DNA of 64,000 nt from Atlantibacter hermannii. Lineage in GTDB: Bacteria > Pseudomonadota > Gammaproteobacteria > Enterobacterales > Enterobacteriaceae. Under the pieces are notes generated by a model. That model was not told where the DNA came from. It did no database searches and saw only the letters and a list, made by a program, of their open reading frames with translations. The stretch spans positions 62,001-126,000 of the forward strand of contig NZ_JAAATR010000042.1 of the NCBI RefSeq assembly GCF_009907385.1. The letters run 5' to 3'. Shown here in pieces: positions 46,825 to 57,549 of this stretch. Each line of letters opens with the position of its first letter. Position 1 is the stretch's first letter. Made by a program: the position numbers and the translations under genes.

Positions 46825-47973
46825 TTATTGAAATTGGTCTGGCCTTTCAGGCTCACGCTTCCAGACCAGCCCGGCGGCGACAAACAGCGCTACGCCGGCA
46901 ATCCACAGCGCAGGCTCCAGCCTGCCGGTCAGGACGGTGGACAGCGCCGACGTCATCGGCCCGCCCAACTGCCCGACGGCATAGCCGGTGGTTAATAACC
47001 CCGCCATATAGCGCGTATGCTGGGGCGCAAGCTCGCGTCCGTAAAGCAGCGACAGCTGCACCGCGCATAAAAATCCGCCGCCCACCAGCAACGCGCCAAC
47101 CACCAGCCCCGCCATCGCAGGCAATAACGCCGCGCCCAGCACCCCGACGCCCTGTAACAACAGCACCACCGCCAGCCGCTGATTGCTGGAGCCCACGTGG
47201 CGCAGGGCAATGCTTAATGCAATACCGCACACCGCAGCGATGCCAAACACTGGCCAGACGAACTGCGCCATAAAGCTGCCGGGAAAGCGCGCCGCCGCCA
47301 TTTGCGAAAGAAACGTCGCGGGCAGGATGTAGCCGAAACCGGCAAGGCTGTAGCTCCAGACCAGGCGCTTCAGGCCAGGCGTGAGCGTCAGCGGCTGCGG
47401 CTGGCTCTCCGGGCGATGGAGTTGCCCCTTGCGCGGCAAATTACGCGCGATCAGGCCAATCAGGATCAGCGCCAGCACCCCGTATACCAGCCAGCCCTGC
47501 CAGGCGTGCAAATCGCCCGCCTGAATGGCCACGGCCAGCAACCCGCTGATGGCGATACCCGCGCCCGGCCCGGCGAATACCGCCGCGCTTAACCCCGGTT
47601 TGCCGAAATGCGCCAGCTGTTCGTTGGTCCAGGCGGCGATCAACACCATCGCCCAGCCGCTCATACCGCCAATGACAAAGCGAATTATCGCGTGGCTCCA
47701 GGCCTCCGGGGCCAGCGCAGAGAGTAACGTCAGCCCTACCGCGCCCCAGACGCCGAGGTGCAACCGGCACTCCACGTGGCGACAGGCGCGCATCGCGTCC
47801 CATGCCCCTGCCAGATAGCCCAGATAGTTAATCGCCGCCACCAGCGCCGCGCTGGTCAGGGTAAGCTGCCCTTCGGCTATCATTAACGGCACCTGCGGCG
47901 TAAAGGCAAAACGGCCGATACCCATCGCCACGACTAAAACCAGAAAACCCGTTATCGCAATTCGCAGCGCCAC
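46825..47973 (-). CDS. YbfB/YjiJ-family MFS transporter
   Basis: 382 residues starting at a GTG with GGAG five bases upstream; a TTG 17 codons earlier lacks a ribosome-binding site. Twelve hydrophobic spans: GIGRFAFTPQVPLMI is the hallmark N-terminal segment of the YbfB/YjiJ (DUF1228) group. Substrate unknown. Divergent from yeiG; not in this place in E. coli K-12. Confidence 0.8.
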   Translation of the reverse strand: MALRIAITGFLVLVVAMGIGRFAFTPQVPLMIAEGQLTLTSAALVAAINYLGYLAGAWDAMRACRHVECRLHLGVWGAVGLTLLSALAPEAWSHAIIRFVIGGMSGWAMVLIAAWTNEQLAHFGKPGLSAAVFAGPGAGIAISGLLAVAIQAGDLHAWQGWLVYGVLALILIGLIARNLPRKGQLHRPESQPQPLTLTPGLKRLVWSYSLAGFGYILPATFLSQMAAARFPGSFMAQFVWPVFGIAAVCGIALSIALRHVGSSNQRLAVVLLLQGVGVLGAALLPAMAGLVVGALLVGGGFLCAVQLSLLYGRELAPQHTRYMAGLLTTGYAVGQLGGPMTSALSTVLTGRLEPALWIAGVALFVAAGLVWKREPERPDQFQ

Positions 47974-48098
47974 GGCCACTCCATTTGTTACAATGCGGTT
48001 ATATAGATGATGCAGGATAGCCAAATAAAGCTGAACTGAAATTTCTTCACTGTAAAATGAATAACCTGCGTACCCTTTCGATACCCCAAGGAGCCATT

Positions 48099-48941
48099 AT
48101 GGAGATGATTGAAGAGCACCGCTGTTTTGAAGGCTGGCAACAACGCTGGCGTCATCATTCAGAGGTGCTCAACTGCACCATGACCCTGAGCGTATTTTTG
48201 CCGCCGCCGGTTTCCACCAATCCGCCGCCGGTGCTGTACTGGCTCTCGGGCCTGACCTGCAATGATGAAAACTTCACTACCAAAGCCAACGCTCAGCGCG
48301 TCGCGGCGCAACTGGGCATTGTGCTGGTGATGCCGGACACCAGCCCGCGCGGCGATGATGTGGCGGATGCCGACGGCTACGATCTGGGCAAAGGCGCGGG
48401 CTTTTACCTGAACGCCACCCAGGCGCCGTGGGCAGCACATTACCGGATGTACGACTATCTGCGCGATGAGCTACCGGCGCTGGTTCAGGAGCACTTTAAC
48501 GTCAGCGATCGTTGCGCTATCAGCGGTCACTCGATGGGCGGCCACGGGGCGCTGATCATGGCGCTGAAAAATCCGGGACGCTTTACGTCGATTTCGGCGT
48601 TTGCGCCCATTGTGAACCCGGTGCGCGTGCCCTGGGGCCAGAAAGCGTTCAGCGCGTATCTGGGCGAGGATCAAAACCAGTGGGCGGCATGGGACAGCTG
48701 CGCGCTGATGGCGCAGGCAAGCGCCGAACAGCAGATCCCGACCTTAGTGGATCAGGGCGATAACGATCAGTTCCTCGCCGATCAGCTTCAGCCTGCGCAA
48801 CTGGCGGAAGTGGCGCGCCAGACCGGCTGGCCGTTAACCCTGCGCATTCAGCCAGGCTACGATCACAGTTATTTCTTTATTGCCTCGTTTATTGAAGATC
48901 ACCTGCGCTTTCATGCTGAGCATCTTTTTGCTGAGGCGTAA
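48099..48941 (+). CDS. yeiG: S-formylglutathione hydrolase YeiG
   Basis: 280 residues from [17 protein letters not shown], with AAGGAGCC before the ATG; 14 upstream codons lie outside the family. Esterase-D alpha/beta hydrolase with nucleophile motif [16 protein letters not shown]-like acidic region ([11 protein letters not shown]) and catalytic His in YDHSYFF. Hydrolyses S-formylglutathione to formate in formaldehyde detoxification. Confidence 0.94.
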   Translation: MEMIEEHRCFEGWQQRWRHHSEVLNCTMTLSVFLPPPVSTNPPPVLYWLSGLTCNDENFTTKANAQRVAAQLGIVLVMPDTSPRGDDVADADGYDLGKGAGFYLNATQAPWAAHYRMYDYLRDELPALVQEHFNVSDRCAISGHSMGGHGALIMALKNPGRFTSISAFAPIVNPVRVPWGQKAFSAYLGEDQNQWAAWDSCALMAQASAEQQIPTLVDQGDNDQFLADQLQPAQLAEVARQTGWPLTLRIQPGYDHSYFFIASFIEDHLRFHAEHLFAEA

Positions 48942-48947
48942 GTAAAA

Positions 48948-48973
48948 AAGGGTATCCCGCCCGGGATACCCTT
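48948..48973. terminator. Bidirectional terminator between yeiG and cirA
   Basis: AAGGGTATCCCG and CGGGATACCCTT form a 12-bp perfect inverted repeat, flanked by A-run on one side and CTCTCTTTT on the other. Confidence 0.88.
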
Positions 48974-48992
48974 CTCTCTTTTCAGCAATCCA

Positions 48993-50957
48993 TCAGAAGC
49001 GGTAATCCATGGCCACAAAGTAACGACGGCCATCTTCGTTATAGCTGTAGTCTTCGCGGCTCAGGTCTTTATCGCCGAGGTTCATCACGCCGGTACGCAG
49101 CTTGACGTTCTTCGTGGCCTGCCAGGCCGCGCCCGCATTCCAGATCACATAGCCGCCGGTGGCGGTGGTAGCGGTCGTGGTGGCGCGCTGCTCGCCGGTA
49201 TAGTTACCGGACACATAGAACGACCAGTCTTCCAGCGGCGTCCAGTCCAGGGTGCCGTTGGCGGTATGGAACGGCAGCGAGGACAGCGGTTTGTTGCCGC
49301 CGCCGCTCAGGTCACGCCCGTCGTTATAGGTGTAGTTCACCGTCAGTTTCCACTGGTCGTTGAACGGCACTTTCAGCTCGGTTTCCACGCCGCGAATCCG
49401 CGCTTTGTTGACGTTGTAATAGCGGAAGATCGGTTCGCCGTCGCTGTTGAACCCCACAAAGTTGCTGTAGCTTGGCGCCAGCGTGCGGCTTTGCGTACGG
49501 TCGATGTTGATCATGTCGTCAATATCGTTCTGGAAGGTCGTGACGCTGGCGGTGACGCCTTCCAGCCACCCTTCTTCCCCGGCGTAGTACAGGCCGAGCT
49601 CGTAGCTTTCGCTGGTTTCCGGCTTCAGATCCGGGCTACCGACGATTTCGCACGCGCCACGGCAGGAACCGGTGGTCCAGTCCGGGCTCAGTTGCAGCAG
49701 CGAAGGCGCTTTAAACGCGGTGGACCAGCCGCCTTTCACCGTCAGGGTGTCGGTGGCGTTGTACACCAGATACGCACGCGGGCTCCAGTGGTCGCCGTAG
49801 GTTTCGTGGTCGTCCATACGCAGACCGGCGGTCAGCGCCAGCGGATCGATAATCCGCCATTCGTCTTCCAGGAACAGCGCGTACTGACTGGCAGAGGTTT
49901 CGCTGCTGTTGCCGCCCGTCAGATTGACCGGATCTTTCAGTTTGTCGTGGCGGTATTCGCCGCCGAAAGTCACTAACTGGTTGATCGCGCCAATCGGCAG
50001 CACGTACTTACCGTCCAGCGTATTGCTTTCGGAGGTAATGGTGCCGGTGCTGGCAGGATCTTTGTTATCAAGTTTTTCGCCGTAGAAGCGCAGCTCGCTG
50101 TTACCTGAATCCCAGCGCCCGTTGTGGCCGATGGCCCAGGTTTCGCGCTCAAGGCGGTCTTTGGCGAGGGAATCGGAGTCACGATCCTGGCGGTCGCGGC
50201 CATAGGCGAAGTCGATGTCATGATTCTCGTTCGGCGTCCAGTTGAACTCCACACTGGCGTCACGGCTGGTAAAGCCTTCAATACGCGGCGTTTCGCCGGT
50301 GCTGGTCGGCTGCTGATCGTCTTTTTCACGCTTCGACAGGCTGCCGTACACTTTTACGCCCAGTACGTCATCAATCAGCGGGCCGCTGGTGAAGAACTGG
50401 CCGTTGTAAGTGTCGCCGCGATCGCGGTGTTCCTGGATGGTGGTGTCTGCGGTGACGGAGCCGTGCCAGCTTTTGCTCACTTTACGGGTAATGATGTTGA
50501 CCACGCCGCCCAGCGCATCGGAACCGTACAGCGAAGACATCGGCCCGCGCACCACTTCGATGCGCTCGATGGCGTCTACCGGGATCCAGTTCAGGTCGAA
50601 ATCGTTATGACGGAACACCGCGTTACGCGAGTTCACCCGCTTGCCGTCTACCAGAATCAGCGTATAGCTGCTGCTCAGGCCGCGAATGCTGACGCCCTGG
50701 CGGTTATCGCCTTCATTGGTCAGCTGCACGCCCGGCACTTCTTTCAGCACCTCTTTGAGGTTCTGAACCGGTTTACGTTGCAAATCTTGCTGGGTGATCA
50801 CGCTAATGCTGGCGGGCGCATCTTTGAGGTTTTGTTCGGTAGACGATGCGGTGACAACCATCGTCTCTTCCGGATTGTCGGCCGCCATAACGGGCAAGGC
50901 CAGGGTCAACGCAGACGCGCACAGTCCGCCCCTGACCAAAGGATTCAACCTGAACAT
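48993..50957 (-). CDS. cirA: TonB-dependent catecholate siderophore receptor CirA
   Basis: 654 residues. Signal peptide to LPVMAA, TonB box ETMVVTA (~31-37), plug domain ([16 protein letters not shown] ... GVSIRGL ... [21 protein letters not shown]), then a 22-strand beta barrel ending in Phe (VAMDYRF). Imports monomeric catechol siderophore breakdown products and is the colicin I receptor in E. coli. A Fur box lies upstream. Confidence 0.95.
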   Translation of the reverse strand: MFRLNPLVRGGLCASALTLALPVMAADNPEETMVVTASSTEQNLKDAPASISVITQQDLQRKPVQNLKEVLKEVPGVQLTNEGDNRQGVSIRGLSSSYTLILVDGKRVNSRNAVFRHNDFDLNWIPVDAIERIEVVRGPMSSLYGSDALGGVVNIITRKVSKSWHGSVTADTTIQEHRDRGDTYNGQFFTSGPLIDDVLGVKVYGSLSKREKDDQQPTSTGETPRIEGFTSRDASVEFNWTPNENHDIDFAYGRDRQDRDSDSLAKDRLERETWAIGHNGRWDSGNSELRFYGEKLDNKDPASTGTITSESNTLDGKYVLPIGAINQLVTFGGEYRHDKLKDPVNLTGGNSSETSASQYALFLEDEWRIIDPLALTAGLRMDDHETYGDHWSPRAYLVYNATDTLTVKGGWSTAFKAPSLLQLSPDWTTGSCRGACEIVGSPDLKPETSESYELGLYYAGEEGWLEGVTASVTTFQNDIDDMINIDRTQSRTLAPSYSNFVGFNSDGEPIFRYYNVNKARIRGVETELKVPFNDQWKLTVNYTYNDGRDLSGGGNKPLSSLPFHTANGTLDWTPLEDWSFYVSGNYTGEQRATTTATTATGGYVIWNAGAAWQATKNVKLRTGVMNLGDKDLSREDYSYNEDGRRYFVAMDYRF

Positions 50958-51064
50958 TCCTTATCTCCATGAGGTGAAATACAACAAATTCATCTCATCG
51001 CTCACACCGCCGCGCCCCCGCATCGAGGCGGGTGGCTTTTTACGCGGCTAACCATAAAGCAAAC

Positions 51065-51083
51065 GATAATGCTTATCAATTAA
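51065..51083. promoter_or_regulatory. Fur box of cirA
   Basis: GATAATGCTTATCAATTA is close to the 19-bp Fur consensus and sits ~107 bp before the cirA start, giving iron repression. Confidence 0.7.
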
Positions 51084-51154
51084 ATTGTTAAAATTTGTTG
51101 TTAAATGGAAAAAACGGCGAGAAAGGGTAAGCAGAATATATCGGAGGAAAAGAA

Positions 51155-51177
51155 AAAGGCGCGGGAGCCGCGCCTTT
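51155..51177. terminator. lysP terminator
   Basis: AAAGGCGCGG and CCGCGCCTTT around GAG, A-rich on the left, giving a U-run to the minus-strand lysP transcript. Confidence 0.85.
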
Positions 51178-51183
51178 AAGGGG

Positions 51184-52653
51184 TTATTTTTTAACGCGAT
51201 CCGGGAATTCCATCTCGCTGTACTTCACGAAGTGCGAGCCCTTCGCCAGCTTGTAACCGAACCAGATAATCAGGAACAGCGGGATACCGATATAGGTCGC
51301 CGCCACGCCGCCCCAGTCGATGGTATCCGACAGGAAGGCTTCATAGTTCTGGCCGAGGGTAATAATCAGGCACAGCACGAAAGCGAAGATCGGCCCCAGC
51401 GGGAAGAACCCGGAGCGATACGGCAGATCGTTAATATCATGCCCCTGCATCACGTAGCCGCGACGGAAGCGATAGTGGCTAATAGCGATACCCAGCCAGG
51501 CGATAAAGCCGGTCATCCCCGAGGTATTCAGCAGCCACAGGTACACGGTCTGGTTGCCGAACATAGAGGTCAGGAAGCACAGACCGGCAATCACGGTGGT
51601 GGCATACAGCGCGTTACGCGGCACGCCGCCACGGGACAGCTTCGCGAAGATGCGCGGCGCTTTGCCGTCGCAGGCCAGGGTGTACAGCATACGGGTTGAG
51701 GCGTACATACCGGAGTTGCCCGCCGACAGTACTGCCGTCAGGATCACCGCGTTCATGATCGCCGCCGCTGAAAGCAGGCCCGCGTGTTCAAACACCAGGG
51801 TGAACGGGCTGACGCTGATGTCTTTCACATCGTTACGCAGCAGGCTCGGATCGGTGTACGGAATAATCAGGCTGATGATCAGAATGGCGAACACATAGAA
51901 CAGCAGGATACGCCAGAACACCTGACGCACCGCGCGCGGAATGTTCTTCTCCGGGTTCTCGGATTCGCCCGCCGCAATGCCGATAAGCTCGGTGCCCTGG
52001 AAGGAGAAGCCGACGATCATCGCCACGCCGATCATCGCGGCAAATCCGCCAGCGAACGGCGCTTCGCCCACGGTCCAGTTGCTCCAGCCCGCCGGTTGCG
52101 AACCCTGGAAGATGCCCAGGATCATCAGGATGCCGACGATGATAAACACAATCACCGTGGTCACTTTGATCAACGAGAACCAGTATTCGGTTTCACCGAA
52201 ACCGCGCACCGAAATGTAGTTAATCAGGAACATGATGGCAAGGAACAGGGCGCTCCAGATCCAGCCCGGGGTATCCGGGAACCAGTACGTCATCACCAGC
52301 TGCGCGGCCACCAGGTCAACGGCGATGGTCACCGCCCAGTTGTACCAGTAGTTCCAGCCCAGCGCGAAGCCGAAGCCCTCTTCCACGTACTTCTGACCAT
52401 AGGTGGCAAAAGAACCGGACACCGGCATATACGCCGCCAGTTCGCCGAGGCTGGTCATCAGGAAGTAGACCATCAGGCCGATCAGAATATAAGAAAGCAG
52501 CGCGCCGCCGGGGCCCGCCTGGGAAATGGTCGCGCCAGAGGCGACAAAAAGCCCGGTGCCGATTGAGCCGCCAATGGCGATCATGGTCAGATGTCTCGCC
52601 TTTAATTCACGGCGTAAGCCAGGCGCTTGTGTGGTTTTCGTTTCGCTAACCAT
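51184..52653 (-). CDS. lysP: Lysine:H+ symporter LysP
   Basis: 489 residues from MVSETKTTQAPGLRRELKAR, the E. coli length; seven codons upstream are excluded. Amino-acid-permease (APC) family with twelve spans; IAIGGSIGTGLFVASG is the substrate-binding TM1 signature and FSFQGTELIGIAAGE TM6. It imports lysine and in E. coli holds the CadC sensor inactive. The regulator YeiE is the next gene upstream. Confidence 0.96.
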   Translation of the reverse strand: MVSETKTTQAPGLRRELKARHLTMIAIGGSIGTGLFVASGATISQAGPGGALLSYILIGLMVYFLMTSLGELAAYMPVSGSFATYGQKYVEEGFGFALGWNYWYNWAVTIAVDLVAAQLVMTYWFPDTPGWIWSALFLAIMFLINYISVRGFGETEYWFSLIKVTTVIVFIIVGILMILGIFQGSQPAGWSNWTVGEAPFAGGFAAMIGVAMIVGFSFQGTELIGIAAGESENPEKNIPRAVRQVFWRILLFYVFAILIISLIIPYTDPSLLRNDVKDISVSPFTLVFEHAGLLSAAAIMNAVILTAVLSAGNSGMYASTRMLYTLACDGKAPRIFAKLSRGGVPRNALYATTVIAGLCFLTSMFGNQTVYLWLLNTSGMTGFIAWLGIAISHYRFRRGYVMQGHDINDLPYRSGFFPLGPIFAFVLCLIITLGQNYEAFLSDTIDWGGVAATYIGIPLFLIIWFGYKLAKGSHFVKYSEMEFPDRVKK

Positions 52654-52808
52654 ATAAAAATAATGCCCATCCATAAAATGAGGCGCGATTGTAGCAGAGC
52701 GTTTCCTTATATCACGGCAGAAAATCGCGGTTATAAGAGACCTTCATGATCGGGGTAGGATTATAAGTAAAGCCGTCATTCAGGGAACGGCAGGACGGCT
52801 TTTCGGCG

Positions 52809-53675
52809 CTACGGCCCGCAATAGCCGATAAAACGCTGCAACGCCCGGGACAGGTGCTTTTGCCGGTGATGGATGCGGTATAGCGTGCGCACCGGGCGGG
52901 AGAGCGGCAGTTCCAGCGCCACCAGCGTCCCCGCCGCCAGCTGTTCGGCAATCACCCGGCGCGACAGGCAGCTAATACCCAGCCCGTGGCGCACCGCGTG
53001 TTTAATGGCTTCGGAGTTGCCCAGCTCCATCTCAAGATGGAAACGCGGCAGATGAGACAGCAATAAATAGTCGACGATTTCCCGAGTGCCGGAGCCACGT
53101 TCGCGCAGGATCCAGGGCGCGGCTGCCAGGCTTTCCAGCGTCACCGGGCCGTTGACCAGCGCATTATCCGGCGCGGCGAACACCACCAGCTCGTCATCCA
53201 GCCACGGCTCGGTGACGATTTCCGCCATATGACATGGCCCTTCGATAAACCCGACGTCGGCGCGAAAATCAATAATCGCGTTCACCACGTCCTGGGTATT
53301 CCCTACGCTCAGATCCAGCGGCAGATCGGGAAAATCGCGGCGATAGCGGGCAATAATTTCCGGCAGGATGTAGTTACCGATGGTGCTGCTGGCGTAAATA
53401 CGGATCGCGCCGTTGTCGTTGCGGAACAGCTGTTCGATCTCCCCTGCCTGTTCCAGCAGCGCCACCACCCGCGGATAGAGCAGCCGGCCATGCTCATTAA
53501 CCACCAGCCGCTTGCCGACGCGGTCGAAAAACTGCACGCCAAGCTGGCCTTCCAGATCGGTTAGCGCCGCGCTGACGGCGGATTGCGACAGCGCCAGCAT
53601 TTGCGAGGCCTGGGTCGTTGAACCGCTTTTCAGCACTTCAGCAAAGACTTCTAACTGACGCAACGTGATATGCAT
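52809..53675 (-). CDS. yeiE: LysR-family regulator YeiE
   Basis: 288 residues. N-terminal LysR HTH ([42 protein letters not shown]) and C-terminal LysR substrate domain ([12 protein letters not shown]). In E. coli YeiE is linked to lysP regulation and, in recent reports as I recall, to sulfite and iron responses. Divergent from yeiH with a strong palindrome between. Confidence 0.93.
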   Translation of the reverse strand: MHITLRQLEVFAEVLKSGSTTQASQMLALSQSAVSAALTDLEGQLGVQFFDRVGKRLVVNEHGRLLYPRVVALLEQAGEIEQLFRNDNGAIRIYASSTIGNYILPEIIARYRRDFPDLPLDLSVGNTQDVVNAIIDFRADVGFIEGPCHMAEIVTEPWLDDELVVFAAPDNALVNGPVTLESLAAAPWILRERGSGTREIVDYLLLSHLPRFHLEMELGNSEAIKHAVRHGLGISCLSRRVIAEQLAAGTLVALELPLSRPVRTLYRIHHRQKHLSRALQRFIGYCGP

Positions 53676-53721
53676 AATGTTTCCTTTTCGGCAGCAGTGC
53701 GCCTGCTTACCACTTATAAAG

Positions 53722-53745
53722 ATTGATTATAAATATATAATCAAT
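53722..53745. promoter_or_regulatory. 24-bp palindrome in the yeiE/yeiH divergent promoter
   Basis: ATTGATTATA, AATA, TATAATCAAT: two perfect 10-bp arms. Centre lies about 60 bp from both start codons. Fits a LysR T-N11-A type site, so YeiE is the likely ligand. Confidence 0.65.
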
Positions 53746-53797
53746 TTTATTTTTAAGCTACCGCGCCGTAAGCTTTTCCCGGACAAAGGAGAAGGTT

Positions 53798-54844
53798 ATG
53801 GCAGAAATTACCCTACAGACTCATCGCCGCACGATATGGCATTTTCTTCCCGGCCTGGCGCTGTGCGCGGGCCTTACCGGCTTCGCCCTGTGGGCGGGCT
53901 CGATTCCCGCTGTTGCCGGGGCGGGCTTTAGCGCCCTGACGCTGGCCATTCTCGCGGGGATGGTGGTCGGAAACACCCTGTATCCGAAGATCTGGCAACA
54001 GTGCGACGGCGGCGTCTTGTTCGCCAAACAGCATTTACTGCGTTTGGGCATTATTCTTTATGGCTTCCGCCTGACGTTTTCGCAAATTGCTGAAGTGGGC
54101 GTCAGCGGCATCGCGATTGATATTCTGACTCTGAGCAGCACTTTTTTGCTGGCCTGCTTTCTGGGGCAGAAAATCTTTGGGCTGGATCGCCAGACCAGCT
54201 GGCTGATCGGCGCAGGCAGCAGCATATGCGGCGCGGCGGCAATCCTGGCGACCGAGCCGGTGATCAAAGCCGAGCCGAGTAAAGTCACGGTGGCGGTGGC
54301 GACGGTGGTGATTTTCGGCACCCTGGCGATTTTTATCTATCCGCTGATGTACCCGCTGCTGGCCCACTGGTTTAGCCCGGAAAACTACGGGATTTTTATC
54401 GGCTCGACGATGCATGAAGTGGCCCAGGTGGTGGCCGCCGGGCACGCTATCAGCCCGGATGCGGAAAACAGCGCGGTGATCGCCAAGATGCTGCGCGTGA
54501 TGATGCTGGCTCCGTTCCTGATTTTTCTGGCGGCGCGCGTCAAACAGCTGGCTCCGGCGGGCAGCGCCCGGACCGGCAAAATCACCGTTCCATGGTTTGC
54601 GGTGCTGTTTATTCTGGTGGCGATTTTCAACTCGTTCCACCTGTTGCCGGATGCGCTGGTGCGGGCGTTGATTACCCTGGATACGGTGCTGCTGGCGATG
54701 GCGATGGCGGCGCTGGGGCTGACGACCCACGTCAGCGCGCTGAAAAAGGCCGGAGCCAGGCCGCTGGTGATGGCGCTGATATTGTTCGGCTGGCTGATAA
54801 TCGGCGGCGGCGCGATTAATCTGGCGGTACATCATCTGCTGTAA
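53798..54844 (+). CDS. yeiH: UPF0324 membrane protein YeiH
   Basis: 348 residues with about ten spans. [32 protein letters not shown] and [15 protein letters not shown] are conserved UPF0324 blocks. Proposed as a sulfite/sulfonate-related or putative exporter; not settled. Start at ATG 53798 with GGAGAAGG before it. Confidence 0.93.
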   Translation: MAEITLQTHRRTIWHFLPGLALCAGLTGFALWAGSIPAVAGAGFSALTLAILAGMVVGNTLYPKIWQQCDGGVLFAKQHLLRLGIILYGFRLTFSQIAEVGVSGIAIDILTLSSTFLLACFLGQKIFGLDRQTSWLIGAGSSICGAAAILATEPVIKAEPSKVTVAVATVVIFGTLAIFIYPLMYPLLAHWFSPENYGIFIGSTMHEVAQVVAAGHAISPDAENSAVIAKMLRVMMLAPFLIFLAARVKQLAPAGSARTGKITVPWFAVLFILVAIFNSFHLLPDALVRALITLDTVLLAMAMAALGLTTHVSALKKAGARPLVMALILFGWLIIGGGAINLAVHHLL

Positions 54845-54911
54845 CCGGCGCTTTCCACACCGCAGCGGCTATGATAAAAAGCGTGCTTTGCAGGTAAGTC
54901 AGGAGAAAGAG

Positions 54912-55769
54912 ATGAAATACATTGGCGCACATGTCAGCGCATCCGGCGGCGTGGAGCAGGCCGTGACCCGCGCGGTAGAGATTGGCGCAAACGCCTTCGC
55001 CCTGTTTACCAAGAACCAACGCCAGTGGCGCGCGGCACCGCTCAGCAGCGAAACCATTGATAATTTCAGGGCCGCCTGCGAGCAGCATCACTTTAAGCCG
55101 GGCCAGATCCTGCCGCACGACAGTTACCTGATTAACCTCGGCCACCCGGTGGATGAGGCGCTGGAAAAATCCCGCGACGCGTTCATCGACGAGATGGCGC
55201 GCTGCCAGCAACTGGGTTTATCCCTGCTGAACTTCCATCCCGGCAGCCATCTCAAGCAAATTAGCGAAGAGGCCTGCCTGGCGCGCATTGCCGAATCCAT
55301 TAATATCGCCCTGGCGAAAACCGAAGGCGTGACGGCGGTGATTGAGAACACCGCCGGACAGGGCAGCAACCTGGGTTTCCGCTTTGAGCATCTGGCAGCG
55401 ATTATTGACGGCGTAGAGGATAAAACGCGCGTCGGGGTGTGCATTGATACCTGTCACGCTTTCGCCGCCGGCTACGATTTGCGGACCGAAGAAGATTGCG
55501 AAAATACCTTTGCTGAATTCGACCGCATCGTCGGGTTTCAGTACCTGCGCGGCATGCACCTCAACGACGCAAAGAGCGCCTTTGCCAGCCGGGTTGACCG
55601 CCATAACAGCCTCGGCGAGGGCAACATTGGCCATACGCCGTTTAGCTGGCTGATGCGCGATGCGCGTTTCGACGGTATCCCGCTGATTCTGGAAACCATT
55701 AACCCGGATATCTGGGCGGAAGAGATCGCCTGGCTGCGGGCGCAGCAGCACGAAACCGTGACCGTCTGA
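54912..55769 (+). CDS. nfo: Endonuclease IV
   Basis: 285 residues from [18 protein letters not shown], with GGAG upstream; eight earlier codons are excluded. AP-endonuclease-2 TIM barrel with three zinc ions: [48 protein letters not shown] and ILETINPD supply ligands. Cuts 5' to abasic sites; in E. coli induced through SoxRS. Confidence 0.96.
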   Translation: MKYIGAHVSASGGVEQAVTRAVEIGANAFALFTKNQRQWRAAPLSSETIDNFRAACEQHHFKPGQILPHDSYLINLGHPVDEALEKSRDAFIDEMARCQQLGLSLLNFHPGSHLKQISEEACLARIAESINIALAKTEGVTAVIENTAGQGSNLGFRFEHLAAIIDGVEDKTRVGVCIDTCHAFAAGYDLRTEEDCENTFAEFDRIVGFQYLRGMHLNDAKSAFASRVDRHNSLGEGNIGHTPFSWLMRDARFDGIPLILETINPDIWAEEIAWLRAQQHETVTV

Positions 55770-55784
55770 ACCACTATCAAACGC

Positions 55785-55814
55785 AAAAAGGGCAGGTTCT
55801 CACCTGCCCTTTTT
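55785..55814. terminator. Bidirectional terminator between nfo and fruA
   Basis: AAAAAGGGCAGGT and ACCTGCCCTTTTT around TCTC; serves both convergent genes. Confidence 0.92.
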
Positions 55815-55832
55815 TATTGCTTACTGCGTAAA

Positions 55833-57533
55833 TTACGCGGTTTTGGTGTTCAGCTCTGCTTCCGGACGCTTCAGGAAGGCATACGCCAGACCCGCCAGCA
55901 GCGTACCGGCCACAATCGCCAGCAGATAACCCAGCACCGGGGTAATCGCGCCAGGGATCAGCAGGACGAACAGGCCGCCGTGCGGTGCCATCAGTTTCGC
56001 GCCAATCGCCATAGAGAGGGCGCCCGTTACCGCGCCGCCGATGATACAGCAAGGCAGAACGCGCATCGGGTCGCGGGCCGCGAACGGAATCGCCCCTTCC
56101 GAGATAAAGCACAGGCCCAGAACCAGCGCCGCTTTACCGCCTTCCTGCTGGCCTTTGTCGAATTTACGACGGGCAACAATCGTCGCCAGACCCATTGCCA
56201 GCGGTGGCACCATACCGGCCGCCATAATCGCCGCCATCGGCGCATAGGTTTGGGTACTCAACAGACCGACGCCGAACGCATAGGCCGCTTTGTTCACCGG
56301 ACCGCCCATATCGGTACACATCATACCGCCGAGGATAGCGCCCAGCAGAACCGCGTTCGCCGTACCCATGGTTTGCAGCCAGTGAGTCAGGCCCGCCAGG
56401 ATGCCGGCAACCGGTTTGCCGATCAGGTAGATCATCGCCAGACCAACCACCAGGCTGGAAAGCAGCGGAATAATCAGGATCGGCTTCAGCGCTTCCATGC
56501 TCGGCGGCAGCTTCAGCTTCGTGCTGATGGCTTTTGCCACGTAGCCCGCCAGGAAACCCGCCAGAATACCGCCGATGAAACCGGAACCGGTGCTCACCGC
56601 CAGCATGCCGCCAATCAGACCCGGCGTCAGGCCCGGACGATCCGCGATGGAAAAGGCGATGTACCCCGCCAGCACCGGCACCATCAGCGCAAAGGCTGAA
56701 CCGCCGCCGATCTGCATCAGCGCCGCCGCCAGGGTATCCGGCGTTTTGAAAGCCTCGATACCGAACGCGAAGGAGAGCGCGATACACAAGCCGCCCGCCA
56801 CCACCATCGGCAGCATATAAGAAACACCGGTCAGCAGGTGACGATACGCGCCCGCGCTCTGTTTTTTGCCTTCCTGAGAGGAGGCCGAAGCCGCCTTTTG
56901 GGCTTCATAGGGTTTGGCTTCCACCACCGCTTTATCCAGCTCCTGGGCGGTTTTCTTCAGTGCCAGACCGGTAGAAGTGCGGTACATCGGCAGCCCGGCG
57001 AATTTCGCCAGATCCACTTCGATATCCGCCGCTACAATCACCAGATCCGCCTGGGCGATCTCTTCCGGGGTGATGGCATTGCCCGCGCCAACGGAGCCGC
57101 GGGTTTCAACCTTCACCCACCAGCCGCGTTTTTTGGCTTCGGTTTCAATGGCTTCAGCCGCCATAAAGGTGTGCGCCACGCCGGTCGGGCAAGCGGTGAC
57201 GGCAACGATGCGTTTCGGGCCTTTCGCCAGGCTGGCCTGGGCTGGCGCAGCCGCCGCCGCCGGCGCGCTGTACGGCGCGGCTTTGCCTTTGGCTTCGCTC
57301 AGGAACAGTTCCGGATGCAGCACGGCGCGATCGATATCGCCCAGATACACCTTTTTACCGTTCAGCGCGGTGTCAGCAGGGATGGCGGTGCCGACCACAA
57401 TAGCCAGTTCCGCGTCGTTCGGGTTATCGATAATATCCAGGTGCGCTTTGTGAGCCGCCGTGCCAAGCAGGGTTTTCGCCATGTATGCACGGGCCTGCCC
57501 GAGGCTCGGATCAATTATCAGCAGCGTTTTCAT
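55833..57533 (-). CDS. fruA: Fructose PTS enzyme IIB'BC
   Basis: 566 residues. A degenerate IIB' domain (1-85), an Ala/Pro linker (86-100), a IIB domain with phospho-Cys115 in TACPTGVAHTFMAAE, then the eight- to ten-span IIC domain from ~225 (AGAYRHLLTGVSYMLPMVVAGG). It imports fructose as fructose 1-phosphate. Last gene of fruBKA, 16 bp after fruK. Confidence 0.96.
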   Translation of the reverse strand: MKTLLIIDPSLGQARAYMAKTLLGTAAHKAHLDIIDNPNDAELAIVVGTAIPADTALNGKKVYLGDIDRAVLHPELFLSEAKGKAAPYSAPAAAAAPAQASLAKGPKRIVAVTACPTGVAHTFMAAEAIETEAKKRGWWVKVETRGSVGAGNAITPEEIAQADLVIVAADIEVDLAKFAGLPMYRTSTGLALKKTAQELDKAVVEAKPYEAQKAASASSQEGKKQSAGAYRHLLTGVSYMLPMVVAGGLCIALSFAFGIEAFKTPDTLAAALMQIGGGSAFALMVPVLAGYIAFSIADRPGLTPGLIGGMLAVSTGSGFIGGILAGFLAGYVAKAISTKLKLPPSMEALKPILIIPLLSSLVVGLAMIYLIGKPVAGILAGLTHWLQTMGTANAVLLGAILGGMMCTDMGGPVNKAAYAFGVGLLSTQTYAPMAAIMAAGMVPPLAMGLATIVARRKFDKGQQEGGKAALVLGLCFISEGAIPFAARDPMRVLPCCIIGGAVTGALSMAIGAKLMAPHGGLFVLLIPGAITPVLGYLLAIVAGTLLAGLAYAFLKRPEAELNTKTA

Positions 57534-57549
57534 TATGTCTCTCCTGCTG

